Shown here: in pieces, positions 23,671 to 32,864 of the stretch
How positions within the stretch are numbered: position 1 is the stretch's first letter
Layout of the letters: each line of letters begins with the position of its first letter
Source of the DNA: Fragilaria radians
Lineage: Eukaryota > Bacillariophyta > Fragilariophyceae > Fragilariales > Fragilariaceae
DNA: 64,000 nt
Assembly (NCBI GenBank): GCA_900642245.1
Contig: CAAAJI010000004.1
Span: forward strand, 215,305 to 279,304
Direction: 5' to 3'
Position numbers and translations under genes: made by a program
The notes under the pieces: generated by a model
Database searches by the model: none
The model's input: only the letters and a program-made list of their open reading frames with translations
What the model was told of the DNA's origin: nothing

Positions 23671-24768
23671 TCAAAGTAACTGAAACTTTTGGAATTTGCG
23701 CTTAAATGATGGAATGATGCCCATATCACAAGGTTGGCATTCGGATGTACAATTGGGTGGAAGAAATATAATATCCAGGTGCTCTAAACAAAAAAATGTG
23801 TCTTGAGAACCATTAGGATCCATATCCTTTGCAGCTGACACGTGAGAACTTGCAGTGTCACAAACAACGGCTAAACGGGTTTTTTCCTTTCTTGCGATGT
23901 TACCTAAGAAGCGGAGATATCTCTTAAAAGTTCCACCATTTTGCCATCCCTTTTGTGAAGTATAAAAAAACACATTAAACGTCTCATTAATATTCACATT
24001 TTTTTTAGCAACGGGGATTTTTCGCCGTGTGGAGTATTTTCGGTTTGAATATACAACCATCTGCTTGATCGCATATCATAATCGTCACACGTTCTTTTGA
24101 TCTCATTGTATTCTTGTTGTCTTTGGTTGCAGTTTATACGTTCGCAAAGACACAGTCTTATAGAACAGTGCAGTTTCATTGTTATTTATGTTATCTTGAA
24201 TTTCAAAGTCTCCTAAATGTGTTTTGATATAAAGCATTTGATTACGTAATTTGCTTGTAATTTCAAAAGATCTTCCTTCTCCACATTGCCTTACACTTGT
24301 TAATCCATATTGCTTAAAAATCCTTGTAACCATCCATTAGATACTTTATCTTGCACATTTAGTTCCTGCACAAAACTGGTTGCGTTATGTCTGTCACATT
24401 CCGCTGTGTTGTATTATTTTCACTTGAACGCACCAAGAATACATTGCGCGATCTACAGATTTTAGGGGGTAGTCAGCAGTACCGACTATTCTTTTTCTTG
24501 CATGCTTGATTGATCTGTTCCTGAACTCTGTCAGCTTGCGTTCTATCATGACTTTATTCTTCAGAATTCTCGTGATTGCACTTTGACACATGCCAAACTT
24601 CAATGCTATAACTTTGTGAGAATATCCTTCTTCAACTATAGCTAAAATTTCCCCTTTAGCGTCCACTGATATTTGCTGCCTCTTTTTAATGTGTGCGGGT
24701 GAGGGTGTGTTGGAGCTTAACTTTGATTGTGATGATTGCAAAGTTTTCCTTACATAATATTGCATCAA
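23671..24768 (-). pseudogene. pogo/Tigger-like DDE transposase, broken
   Basis: Three minus-strand segments in different frames make up one transposase. 24768-24394 has an N-terminal helix-turn-helix (GEILAIVEEGYSHKVIALKF, then MCQSAITRILKNK), typical of the CENP-B/psq type. 24333-24103 holds the first catalytic block, NNNETALFYKTV, where family members have Asp-Glu-Thr; the aspartate is Asn here. 24060-23671 has the second block, LAVVCDTASSHV, and the third, LPPNCTSECQPCDMGII, with both aspartates kept. Frame changes and the lost first aspartate make it inactive. Terminal repeats were not located. Confidence 0.8.
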
Positions 24769-26689
24769 ATGTTACCCCAGGCTCATAGGCCATTGGCCTT
24801 TCGTCCACTTTTAGATCTTTTTGCAATATTAATGCACAGTAGTGCGTTAATAATGCGTGGTGTTTCGGATGCATGGGATCAGGGTGTCAATGCAAATATA
24901 ACCAAAGAGCTTCAAAATATTTACAACTTCTTCCCGGGCATTCTTCTAGTTGATGTGCCGAATCAAAGATAATACTGTTTTCAGGGACATTACTGATAAC
25001 AGCTTCATTAATGTCATACACCATGGAAACTAAGATTGTATCCAATCCGGATGACCAAACTTTATCTCTCGTATGGTCAAGTGCATAAAGATACAGACTT
25101 ACCGAATCTTGCTGATCTCTGTAGACATAGAAAACTGTTCGAAAATTGGTCCCAGGATCACCAACATCAAGAATATTTTTTGAGCAACATCCAATTGCCG
25201 TACCCTATAACATTATTGGGGTCAAAGTATAGCCATTCTCCATTGGCTTCAAATTATACCCAACAACTCTTGCAAGATACCCATTGATCCATTCGTAGTT
25301 TGTCGAACGGGCAGGAAATGACGGGGTTATGTTCGATGAATATAATGGTTATGGTGTACGGTATACAATTTATTTGTTTAATTGTTTACTGTTGCCTATT
25401 GTATAGTATACAAAGGTTTATATAAATCAGTTTAGTAACAATTTCACTTAAGTAACTGTATATAAAGTACCATATAAGGTTACTAAAGTCAGGAAGAACT
25501 CTTTACCAGAAAATTTCTGCCTGAGAAATGAGATCAAACGTAATCAATACTAAGCAAAACAAATTAGGTTAGAAACATTACTTTCTTTGGAAATATGAAT
25601 TATTCACCAAAAAGGAGACTAGAAAAGTGAAAATGAGCGTTGCGGAACAAGATTTATCGCTTTTCATTTTCGTATGTCATGTTGTAGTAACAGATTTCTA
25701 CGAAGTAGATCCAATATTATAACACCGACTCCTCCTTCCGTGCACCAATCACATGGCAATGGTAAGATGTGTTGCCTTAGCTAAATCCATGGCTACAAAT
25801 TTGCTTCATTTCTTTAAAATAGTTCATAACATTTACTGATCAATGTATTCGCATCTTTCTCTCCTGTCTAATCTTAGTGAATAATATTAGGCTTGTAATT
25901 TTCTAAAAAAGAAGGATTTTGAAACCAACTCCAAAGTCACAACATACATTTCTAATCCCACCAATGTCTACACTGGAAGCATAGTGACTGCATGGAGCCC
26001 GAAGGAAGTTAGACTGCCCCTGGTACCTTTGTTGGCACACTGTGGAGGTAATTTTTCTAATGGCCTAAACAAGCTTAATATTTCTCGGCTGCTATATTAC
26101 GTAGAAAAGTAAACAGATTCTCAATCCCCATTACCCCTAGAATTCATCATCAAAATATTGCTATAGCCCCAGAGCCTCCGTCAAGCTATCTGCAACATCA
26201 CGGATCTGCTTAAGAAGGAAAAAGAAATAAACTTGAAAAGCGAAAAACTAAAGCTCCACATGCGTTAGAGTGCAAGTAGGTCAAAAATCCAGCAATGACA
26301 AAATTGTACTTTTATCTTTTCACAATTCAATGCATATCTATGGCATAGAGTAAGTCTCCAACCATGCCTTTCAGTTTGGAGGCCAGTTAATTGCTGCATG
26401 TCAACTGGGTATGAATTCATAACAGGGGATCAACATTTGAATGTGCAGTGTCATTCGAACAATCAGTTATCTTGACTTGATACGCCATTTGGACGATCCA
26501 GAGCGCTGAATTCCAATTATAATTACTGGTAGTACTTGACTAAAGACGTGATGGTTCCGTTGACACTGATTTGCGGACGTCGTGACAAATAGAAAATCTT
26601 GAACAAAATATCGCACCCATGTTGCTCCGTTTCCAGTTTCGAGAATTCAACTGCTAATTTTGGTGCACTTTACAACTGCCATCAATAGC
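24769..26689. other. Gene-poor stretch upstream of the Dicer-like gene
   Basis: On the minus strand, 25330-24690 carries several open stretches interrupted by stops that look like decayed coding sequence, possibly the 5' part of the same transposon or another one; I cannot name it. 25400-26600 shows nothing recognisable. The promoter of the Dicer-like gene should lie within the last few hundred bases. Confidence 0.35.
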
Positions 26690-29600
26690 ATGATCGGCAT
26701 TCGATCTTCAAGAACAGTTTCTTGCTTGATGCCCTCGAAGATTGTGATGTCTACAGTGACATCGTTTGGTAGTTTGAGACACTATGGAAACAGCCTAGAT
26801 TTTCACCAAACTTCAAATTATTACGCCAAAGATGAGCAATCCTCCTTGATAGATGATTACGATGAAAATTTGGAGCTAGAAGATTTGCCCTTGCCTTTAA
26901 ATCAAGAAACATGCTCAACTCTTCAAATGCCTATCACAATGGAGAAACCTGTCAACAAAATTAAAGGCACCAAAGACTGCATTAGAAACCTACCATGTGA
27001 GAATCGGAATGACGGTATAGACTGGAATCACGGAATCCAAATAAGAAAAGCTACTGAAGATAATCTGAAGTCGAACAGCAGTTGTCATGAAATGGAGGTT
27101 AAAAAGTTATCTTGTCAGACTAACCCTACCTTATTTCACCAGGAAATCTCGTTGGACGAGGAAAAACACGAAAAAGAGGTTGGCTTTGAGAATAAGGTTG
27201 TAGAAGAGGGAGATAACGCCAAGCAATTCTCACAAGTGTCTTCAATCAAGCCTGATGTAAAGATCGAATCGAAAGATTGTAATGAAGAATTCAATTCCTT
27301 AGTGGAAAAATCTTTCAACCTGCTACAATCATTCACACCTGATTCACCGGGTAATGTAGACATTGTACTCGCTCTTACTATGTTCTATCAAAAACAAGGT
27401 ATTGTCAAAACGGCCGACTTCTTCAAAGTACACAAAAGCAATGATTTTGGCTTCTGGATGACGTTTTGGTGTCCGATAAAGAAAATTGATTTCGCATCCG
27501 GAATCCCAAGACCCCTGTTCGCAAATGATAAAAAAGACGATCGATTGGTACAGCTATCACTACAAATCTTTGGGAAATACGTCTTCCATCAAGGAAAGGT
27601 TTTTTTCTCAACAAAGAAAGGCGCGAAACGTGCTGTTGCTCTTACGGTGTTGCAGGCTCATAGGGCGACAGGCACTGATACCGACTTGGTTGTCCCTTTC
27701 GTTCAAGGCATCGAGCAGGTAATGAACTCGACACCTCGCTCCGTTGCTAAGGATGAACAGTTAAAACAAGGGTTTCCGGAATGGGTTCAGCAACTTCATG
27801 CAATAGGAATCGATTCAAACTCAATTGAAATCTTTTACCGGCAATCGTTCACTGGGGTTGACATGTTCACGCCAACTAAACTCTGTTGCGTGATAAAGGT
27901 TCGAAATATAACAGATGTTACAGTAATAAGTCAGCCTTGCATGACGAAACGAGCAGCATTGGAAGATTCAGTGCAACTTTTGGTAGAGGAAGTGAAGCGC
28001 TTACAAATCAAATGTAGTAATGCGCTCCCAATTAGAGAACTCAATAAACTACTCAAGTGCGATTCAACGACTGCAATATATACAAAAACTTTGCCATCTT
28101 GGGCAAATAGCCAAGTACAAGGAAAACTCTTTTTGTATCGCATACGCCTCATGACGATGGCTGGTAGAGATTTCGTTACAGCAAGGACCGGACTCGCCAA
28201 AGATATTTTAACTCCTCTTGGTGTTGCATTTACAAAGCCTTTGCCCATGGGCATTGCTACTAGAGAAGTATTTCGTACTCATTTTGAAATATTCAAACCT
28301 GACAAGGAAAAGAAAGAAATTGTCATTATCGAATTGTCAGATCTCACCATCGTGGATTTGGAAAGCTTGCCTTATCCTACGAAAGAATCCCTTGAAGTTG
28401 TTTTCTCCTTCAATTGCATCATCTACGATTGGAAGAACTATGGCCAGGAAAAGAATTCAAAGAACTCTTTCCCCAGTAAAGGTACAATAGACTTTATGGA
28501 TAGGACGTATATGTTTGTCCCCTTACTGAGGAATGACACAGACATCGATTGGTCCCTATTGCAAAAGATAGCTAATCATGAAACAACACCTTACTTGATG
28601 GAATATTATCGATTATGGGATGTTCCCATCCTGGGGTCTATTACTTTTTTTCAAATAAGTGGATTTTTTGGGTATCTTGCACTCTTCCTTTTGATTCCTG
28701 ATGTTATGAGAGGTACTTTCTCATCCAGTAAGCGAATCAACAATGATTCAAGTGAATTACTTGATTTTGGTCTCCTTTCTATTTTATTGTCCTTGCTTTC
28801 AGGTATGGCCGCAATTTTTATAACACCAAGGCGTCCAATATCAAAGAATTTACTTCAAAACCGATTCTTCATCGAAAAGAAACCAGGGGGGTCAAAACTT
28901 CACGTTACCCCATCAAAAGATCACTGTGAGCACCCAAAGAATCGAATAGAGAGTCGTCTGTCAGGAAAAAGTTCGGTGTTGAAGCCTGGTACATGCTATG
29001 TTCGACCTGACACAAATAATTCTTCAGGATCGTTTGATCTTGATCTGAGATCAGCTACCTTCTCTGACTTATATCGAAAGAAATATGGAATTAAGTTACG
29101 ATACCCTACCGAGCATTTATTAAATGGCATTCCTGTGCTGAAGCACACAAATCAAGATTTTCTATTCCTTTCAAAAGATGAAAGATTCAAACACCTAATG
29201 CCAGAATTGGTGGAAGTGCTTCCGATGCCAAGAGATTCCCTGTATGTATTAAGGCATGCCAGTAACTTTATGGCCGCAGTAGAAGAGGCTATTCAGCTGC
29301 ATTGTTTATCGACTCACCTTGATATGGATTCTGTAACGAAATCGACCTCATCTTCGAAGGTGAAGACTGTTGCTTCCACTCATGGGAAAAGCAATTATAA
29401 TTGCCTTGTTTCTAGTTTTTACGAAGAAGCGTTATGCATAAAGAGATATCAAAGGCTCGAATTTCTAGGTGATGCTGTGTTGGGTTACTTTTTTTCTATA
29501 AATTTAATGTCCCGAAATTCTGATCTTGCCTTGGATAGTGATGACCTTGCGTTGCTTGCACAAGAAGCCTGTAAGAATAGTACCCTATATGAGGCTGCTC

Positions 29601-30826
29601 TGCGCATAGGATTAAGTTCGCTATTGCGCACTGAAAAGAAAAGTTGGACTAGCATATTTCAGCAGAGTGCAAAAAAGCCTAATGATACGATTCAGATTTT
29701 ATCAGAGATTACACTATCTGACCACGATTTCGAATTTTCAGATAAGGTCCTAAGTGATTTTGTTGAAAGCATACTCGGTGCCAGCTTTCTAGCTGGAAGC
29801 CACACCGTTTCATGTCATACTATTTCCTGGCTTGAAAAGCTTAAATTACCGATCCCGCAGCGATCCTCCCCCGGGGGAACAGAGAATAATTCTTGGTTTC
29901 AAGCCACATCGGCATGTATTACAAAAGGATATCACTTTCAGTCTGACGAATCCTGGAATGCCCAAATCAATTGCATAGCATCCGTTTTTCAGGATAACCC
30001 GTGCATCAATACAAAACTTCGAAGATGTTACGACGGGCTGGTGCGTTACCTCGTTTCGATATCCAAGGAATATTCAATATTCGAGAAACTCTCTTCTCAT
30101 CACTCAAGTATATTGTTGATGTGCTCACTTTTTGACGACAGCTTAACTTGCCACGACAAGTCTGGAGGTATTGTTGCTTCAAAACAAACTGCAACGTATG
30201 ATGGAAAAATTCAATCTAACGTTGCGACAAGCATATGTACGGCTGCATTGCTTCGTGATACCCTTGGATTGATTGGATCCAATGCTCTTAAGTTAATTGT
30301 CACTAGAGATCTAATGGAACGTTACCCTAATGCGAGTGAGCATAGCTTGCATATCTTACGGGCTTGTACACTCTCTGATGATGTCGTCACATACATCATG
30401 TTTAAAGCAGGAATTCACACATTTCTATTTGATCAAGATGCAGTAGGTATACCGAAGTTTGAAGCGATGATGAAGTCAGCTGACGCCCTGGGAAAGTCAA
30501 AGTGGACTAAATCCAATGGTTGGATTCTAGGTAGTGGAATTAACGAATTTCATGCACGTTGTCGCATGGTGTCTAGACAAAGCGATACCTGGAAACCAAC
30601 TTATTTCGGATTGGCTGGGGGGCGACTTTTTGGGAAAAAACACAAGATAGATCATGAAATTACTTCTGATTTCGTTTTCTCAATGAAGGCAATAACAGGA
30701 GCGCTAGTTTTATCGCTTGGTCTCGAAGCGATGTGGTCATGTATTGGAATTTTGTTCGAAGAAGCCATGTTGCTGTCCATAGACGAACTTCGAAGTGAAT
30801 TCCCGGAATCGACTATTATCCAATAA
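26690..30826 (+). CDS. Dicer-like protein with one intact and one degenerate RNase III domain
   Basis: Probable double-stranded-RNA processing enzyme, 1378 aa from the ATG at 26690 (the frame extends upstream to a TTG at 26660). Order: polar N-terminus to about 205; two dsRNA-binding-like or dimerisation-like units at about 245-330 (KVFFSTKKGAKRAVALTVLQ) and 360-440 (CMTKRAALEDSVQLLVEEV); platform-like region from about 470; two hydrophobic segments at about 655-705; PAZ-like region at about 790-880 (FSDLYRKKYGIKLRYP…LMPELVEVLPMP); RNase IIIa from about 905 to 1045; RNase IIIb from about 1170 to the end. Domain IIIa keeps its acidic residues (RLEFLGDAVL, LSDFVESILGA). In IIIb the aligned blocks are TLGLIGSNAL and FVFSMKAITGA, so all four acidic positions are lost. 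There is no helicase domain. A 75-nt in-frame stretch at 28728-28802 has intron-like ends. Confidence 0.85.
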   Translation: MIGIRSSRTVSCLMPSKIVMSTVTSFGSLRHYGNSLDFHQTSNYYAKDEQSSLIDDYDENLELEDLPLPLNQETCSTLQMPITMEKPVNKIKGTKDCIRNLPCENRNDGIDWNHGIQIRKATEDNLKSNSSCHEMEVKKLSCQTNPTLFHQEISLDEEKHEKEVGFENKVVEEGDNAKQFSQVSSIKPDVKIESKDCNEEFNSLVEKSFNLLQSFTPDSPGNVDIVLALTMFYQKQGIVKTADFFKVHKSNDFGFWMTFWCPIKKIDFASGIPRPLFANDKKDDRLVQLSLQIFGKYVFHQGKVFFSTKKGAKRAVALTVLQAHRATGTDTDLVVPFVQGIEQVMNSTPRSVAKDEQLKQGFPEWVQQLHAIGIDSNSIEIFYRQSFTGVDMFTPTKLCCVIKVRNITDVTVISQPCMTKRAALEDSVQLLVEEVKRLQIKCSNALPIRELNKLLKCDSTTAIYTKTLPSWANSQVQGKLFLYRIRLMTMAGRDFVTARTGLAKDILTPLGVAFTKPLPMGIATREVFRTHFEIFKPDKEKKEIVIIELSDLTIVDLESLPYPTKESLEVVFSFNCIIYDWKNYGQEKNSKNSFPSKGTIDFMDRTYMFVPLLRNDTDIDWSLLQKIANHETTPYLMEYYRLWDVPILGSITFFQISGFFGYLALFLLIPDVMRGTFSSSKRINNDSSELLDFGLLSILLSLLSGMAAIFITPRRPISKNLLQNRFFIEKKPGGSKLHVTPSKDHCEHPKNRIESRLSGKSSVLKPGTCYVRPDTNNSSGSFDLDLRSATFSDLYRKKYGIKLRYPTEHLLNGIPVLKHTNQDFLFLSKDERFKHLMPELVEVLPMPRDSLYVLRHASNFMAAVEEAIQLHCLSTHLDMDSVTKSTSSSKVKTVASTHGKSNYNCLVSSFYEEALCIKRYQRLEFLGDAVLGYFFSINLMSRNSDLALDSDDLALLAQEACKNSTLYEAALRIGLSSLLRTEKKSWTSIFQQSAKKPNDTIQILSEITLSDHDFEFSDKVLSDFVESILGASFLAGSHTVSCHTISWLEKLKLPIPQRSSPGGTENNSWFQATSACITKGYHFQSDESWNAQINCIASVFQDNPCINTKLRRCYDGLVRYLVSISKEYSIFEKLSSHHSSILLMCSLFDDSLTCHDKSGGIVASKQTATYDGKIQSNVATSICTAALLRDTLGLIGSNALKLIVTRDLMERYPNASEHSLHILRACTLSDDVVTYIMFKAGIHTFLFDQDAVGIPKFEAMMKSADALGKSKWTKSNGWILGSGINEFHARCRMVSRQSDTWKPTYFGLAGGRLFGKKHKIDHEITSDFVFSMKAITGALVLSLGLEAMWSCIGILFEEAMLLSIDELRSEFPESTIIQ

Positions 30827-31577
30827 CATTTTGCAGTTTGTATATCTTGAAGGTTTACTTCACTGCCCTCGATTCAACTTCCCGTAGAATTCAAAGATTC
30901 ACTGCCATGATTGTTTATATGTTTATTTTCTGTGTATGTTTACATATCTAATGGCAAGCCAATATTAGCTAACGAGCGACATTGAATCAAATCAATATAA
31001 TCTGCGAAACTAAACAAAGCAATAATAGAGCAATATATGAGTCAGGATGTTTAAACAAGACAAAAGATTGAGAAAGGCAGCGAAGTAACCATTAGGGAAC
31101 TTGATATGCTTTAATAGAGAGCTAGAATTACCTGAGACACCAAAATTTGGGTGTCAACATCTCAATTTAACTGTGGGTTCAAGTTTTTAGGAGTGCCTTG
31201 TTTCTTCGTACAATGTACGTAATATCAATTTTCCTAGCGCTATGCCGTTCTAATTAGAGACGTATATTGCCTTTTCCTTAGAGTTGATCTCCTAGACTTT
31301 GATACAGAAACTGTCGTGAGGTGACGTAGAGAGTCACCCAAGGCCAAACGTGCCAAGACTGAATGAGGGCTCTTCTCACAAAAGCCTGGCACATGGAGGC
31401 TTCTCCTGAAAGTCTACTCAGGAAAGTCTCTCCTAAGTAGAGTAATTGGCAGTGTCGGTAAACATAACCCGACCTGTGCGGTATATGACGGGAAATGCAA
31501 ACTCCACATGCTTCAGACTAGAAAAGTCCAACAAAGTCTGAATCCACATAACATTTGACTACACTGATATTTGTTGC
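30827..31577. other. Gene-poor stretch downstream of the Dicer-like gene
   Basis: About 750 bp with no coding region I can support. It contains a more GC-rich segment at about 31300-31500. The right edge abuts a retrotransposon fragment and may belong to it. Confidence 0.35.
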
Positions 31578-32140
31578 TCAATAATGGCCCTCATTGTTTG
31601 CTCCGTTTAGATAGCAAATAATGTTCTTTACTGCATTCCGATGAATGTCACGAGTAGAGTGAATGAAACTTACAGTCTGACGAACAGCAAATGCAATATC
31701 AGGCCTTGTGCTAGCTGCTAGATATAGAAAAAGGCCAACTACCAAAGGATGCTGCCAATTTTCATTGAATGCTGGATGATCAGTCTAACTGCCTAACTGC
31801 ATCACCGTTACAGGAGTGTTGTTCTTGTTGCAGATGTACATTCTTGTGACTTCATGAATCTTTGATATTGAAGTTATTTGAGAGAGGCGACATTCTCTTG
31901 CTCAACATTTTGGATGGTGCTTCCCAAGATGACACCACTGGAGTATGTGCATAAATCAATCCCTGATTCTTGTGGATTGCCATGTACACAATAGCAAGCC
32001 TTGAAGCAAAATGGTATTTCATCTGGTCACCTTTTGAGCTTTAAACCCAGATACCTAGTAATTTTTTAGAATGTGGGTCAATCATGGCCACCCTAGTAGT
32101 TGTTTTTGCAATATCTTTTTCCATGTTTACTTTTTCCATC
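31578..32140 (-). mobile_element. Ty1/copia retrotransposon pol fragment, internally deleted
   Basis: Read on the minus strand, about 32110-31900 contains ATIDPHSKKLLGIWV, KYHFASRLAIVYMAI and GLIYAHTPVVSS, which match the start of the copia reverse-transcriptase domain (the 'ARLVAKGF...G.DY..TFAPV' block). It then changes frame and passes into 31870-31578, with LVVGLFLYLAASTRPDIAFA, VRQTVSFIHSTRDIHRNAVK and IICYLNG, the block that joins copia reverse transcriptase to RNase H ('VG.L.YL...RPDI.FAV'). The catalytic core between them is missing and stops interrupt the frame, so this is an inert relic. LTRs were not located next to it. Confidence 0.8.
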
Positions 32141-32320
32141 TTAAGAGTATGGTTAATGCAACGGACGGATCGGGACGGATGCAGACGATTTCTTCTAAAC
32201 TGATGTCACTTCCATGCGTCATAATAAGTATCCCCTGAGGGTATAGAATTGCTAGTACCGAAGTGACACATTTTGTCAACAAGTTACGACATTGTTCAAT
32301 CTCCATACTACTCACGTATC

Positions 32321-32796
32321 ATGTTTCGCTTTCTGCATTTACTTCTTATTGCTTTAGTACCGAGTTTGGCAGCGTTCACTGTGCTTCACAATTCTAATTC
32401 GAAAGCATCGTACTCCACCTTACACTTATTCAATGGTCTTAGTGACGCCTTCAAAAACGACGACAGGCTTTCTCCGCGCAAAAATGAAGGTTTAACAGGC
32501 GTACGTATTTGTTATTCGTCGAATTTATGGAACTATTTCTCCCTTGTACAATCTCTCATTGCATTAATTATCGATAGGGTCCAAAAATTAATGATCAGGT
32601 AACCATTAATGGCAAATCTGTGAAGGCTGTCGTAGGCCAACCCGTCAAGACTGTTGCGAGCGCAGCTCGCGTCAGAATTCCATACAATTGTCAGAAAGGG
32701 GATTGTGGTACATGCGTTGTAATGATGAATGGAAAGAAAGTAAAAGCGTGTCAGATGACAGTTGGAACGGGGAAATGTACGATTGTCACACTTTGA
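32321..32796 (+). CDS. Plastid-targeted 2Fe-2S ferredoxin-like protein
   Basis: Small electron-transfer protein, about 132 aa from exons 32321-32500 and 32578-32796 (77-bp intron, donor GTACGT). The N-terminus MFRFLHLLLIALVPSLAAF is a signal peptide ending at Ala-Ala-Phe, followed by a Ser/Lys-rich stretch: the bipartite signal with an aromatic +1 residue used for plastids of secondary red origin. The mature part has Cys98, Cys103, Cys106 and Cys118 (NCQKGDCGTCVV…KACQ). The Cys-x4-Cys-x2-Cys-x11-Cys spacing resembles the cluster of succinate dehydrogenase B or xanthine-oxidase-type domains more than photosynthetic ferredoxin, where the fourth cysteine is much further on. The gene is convergent with NAA35, 68 bp apart. 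Partner is unknown. Confidence 0.85.
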
Positions 32797-32864
32797 ATAG
32801 AAAAATTAAATATTTATGCTTAAAAAACGGAGGGCATACAATTCTGACAATATGCACTCAATTT

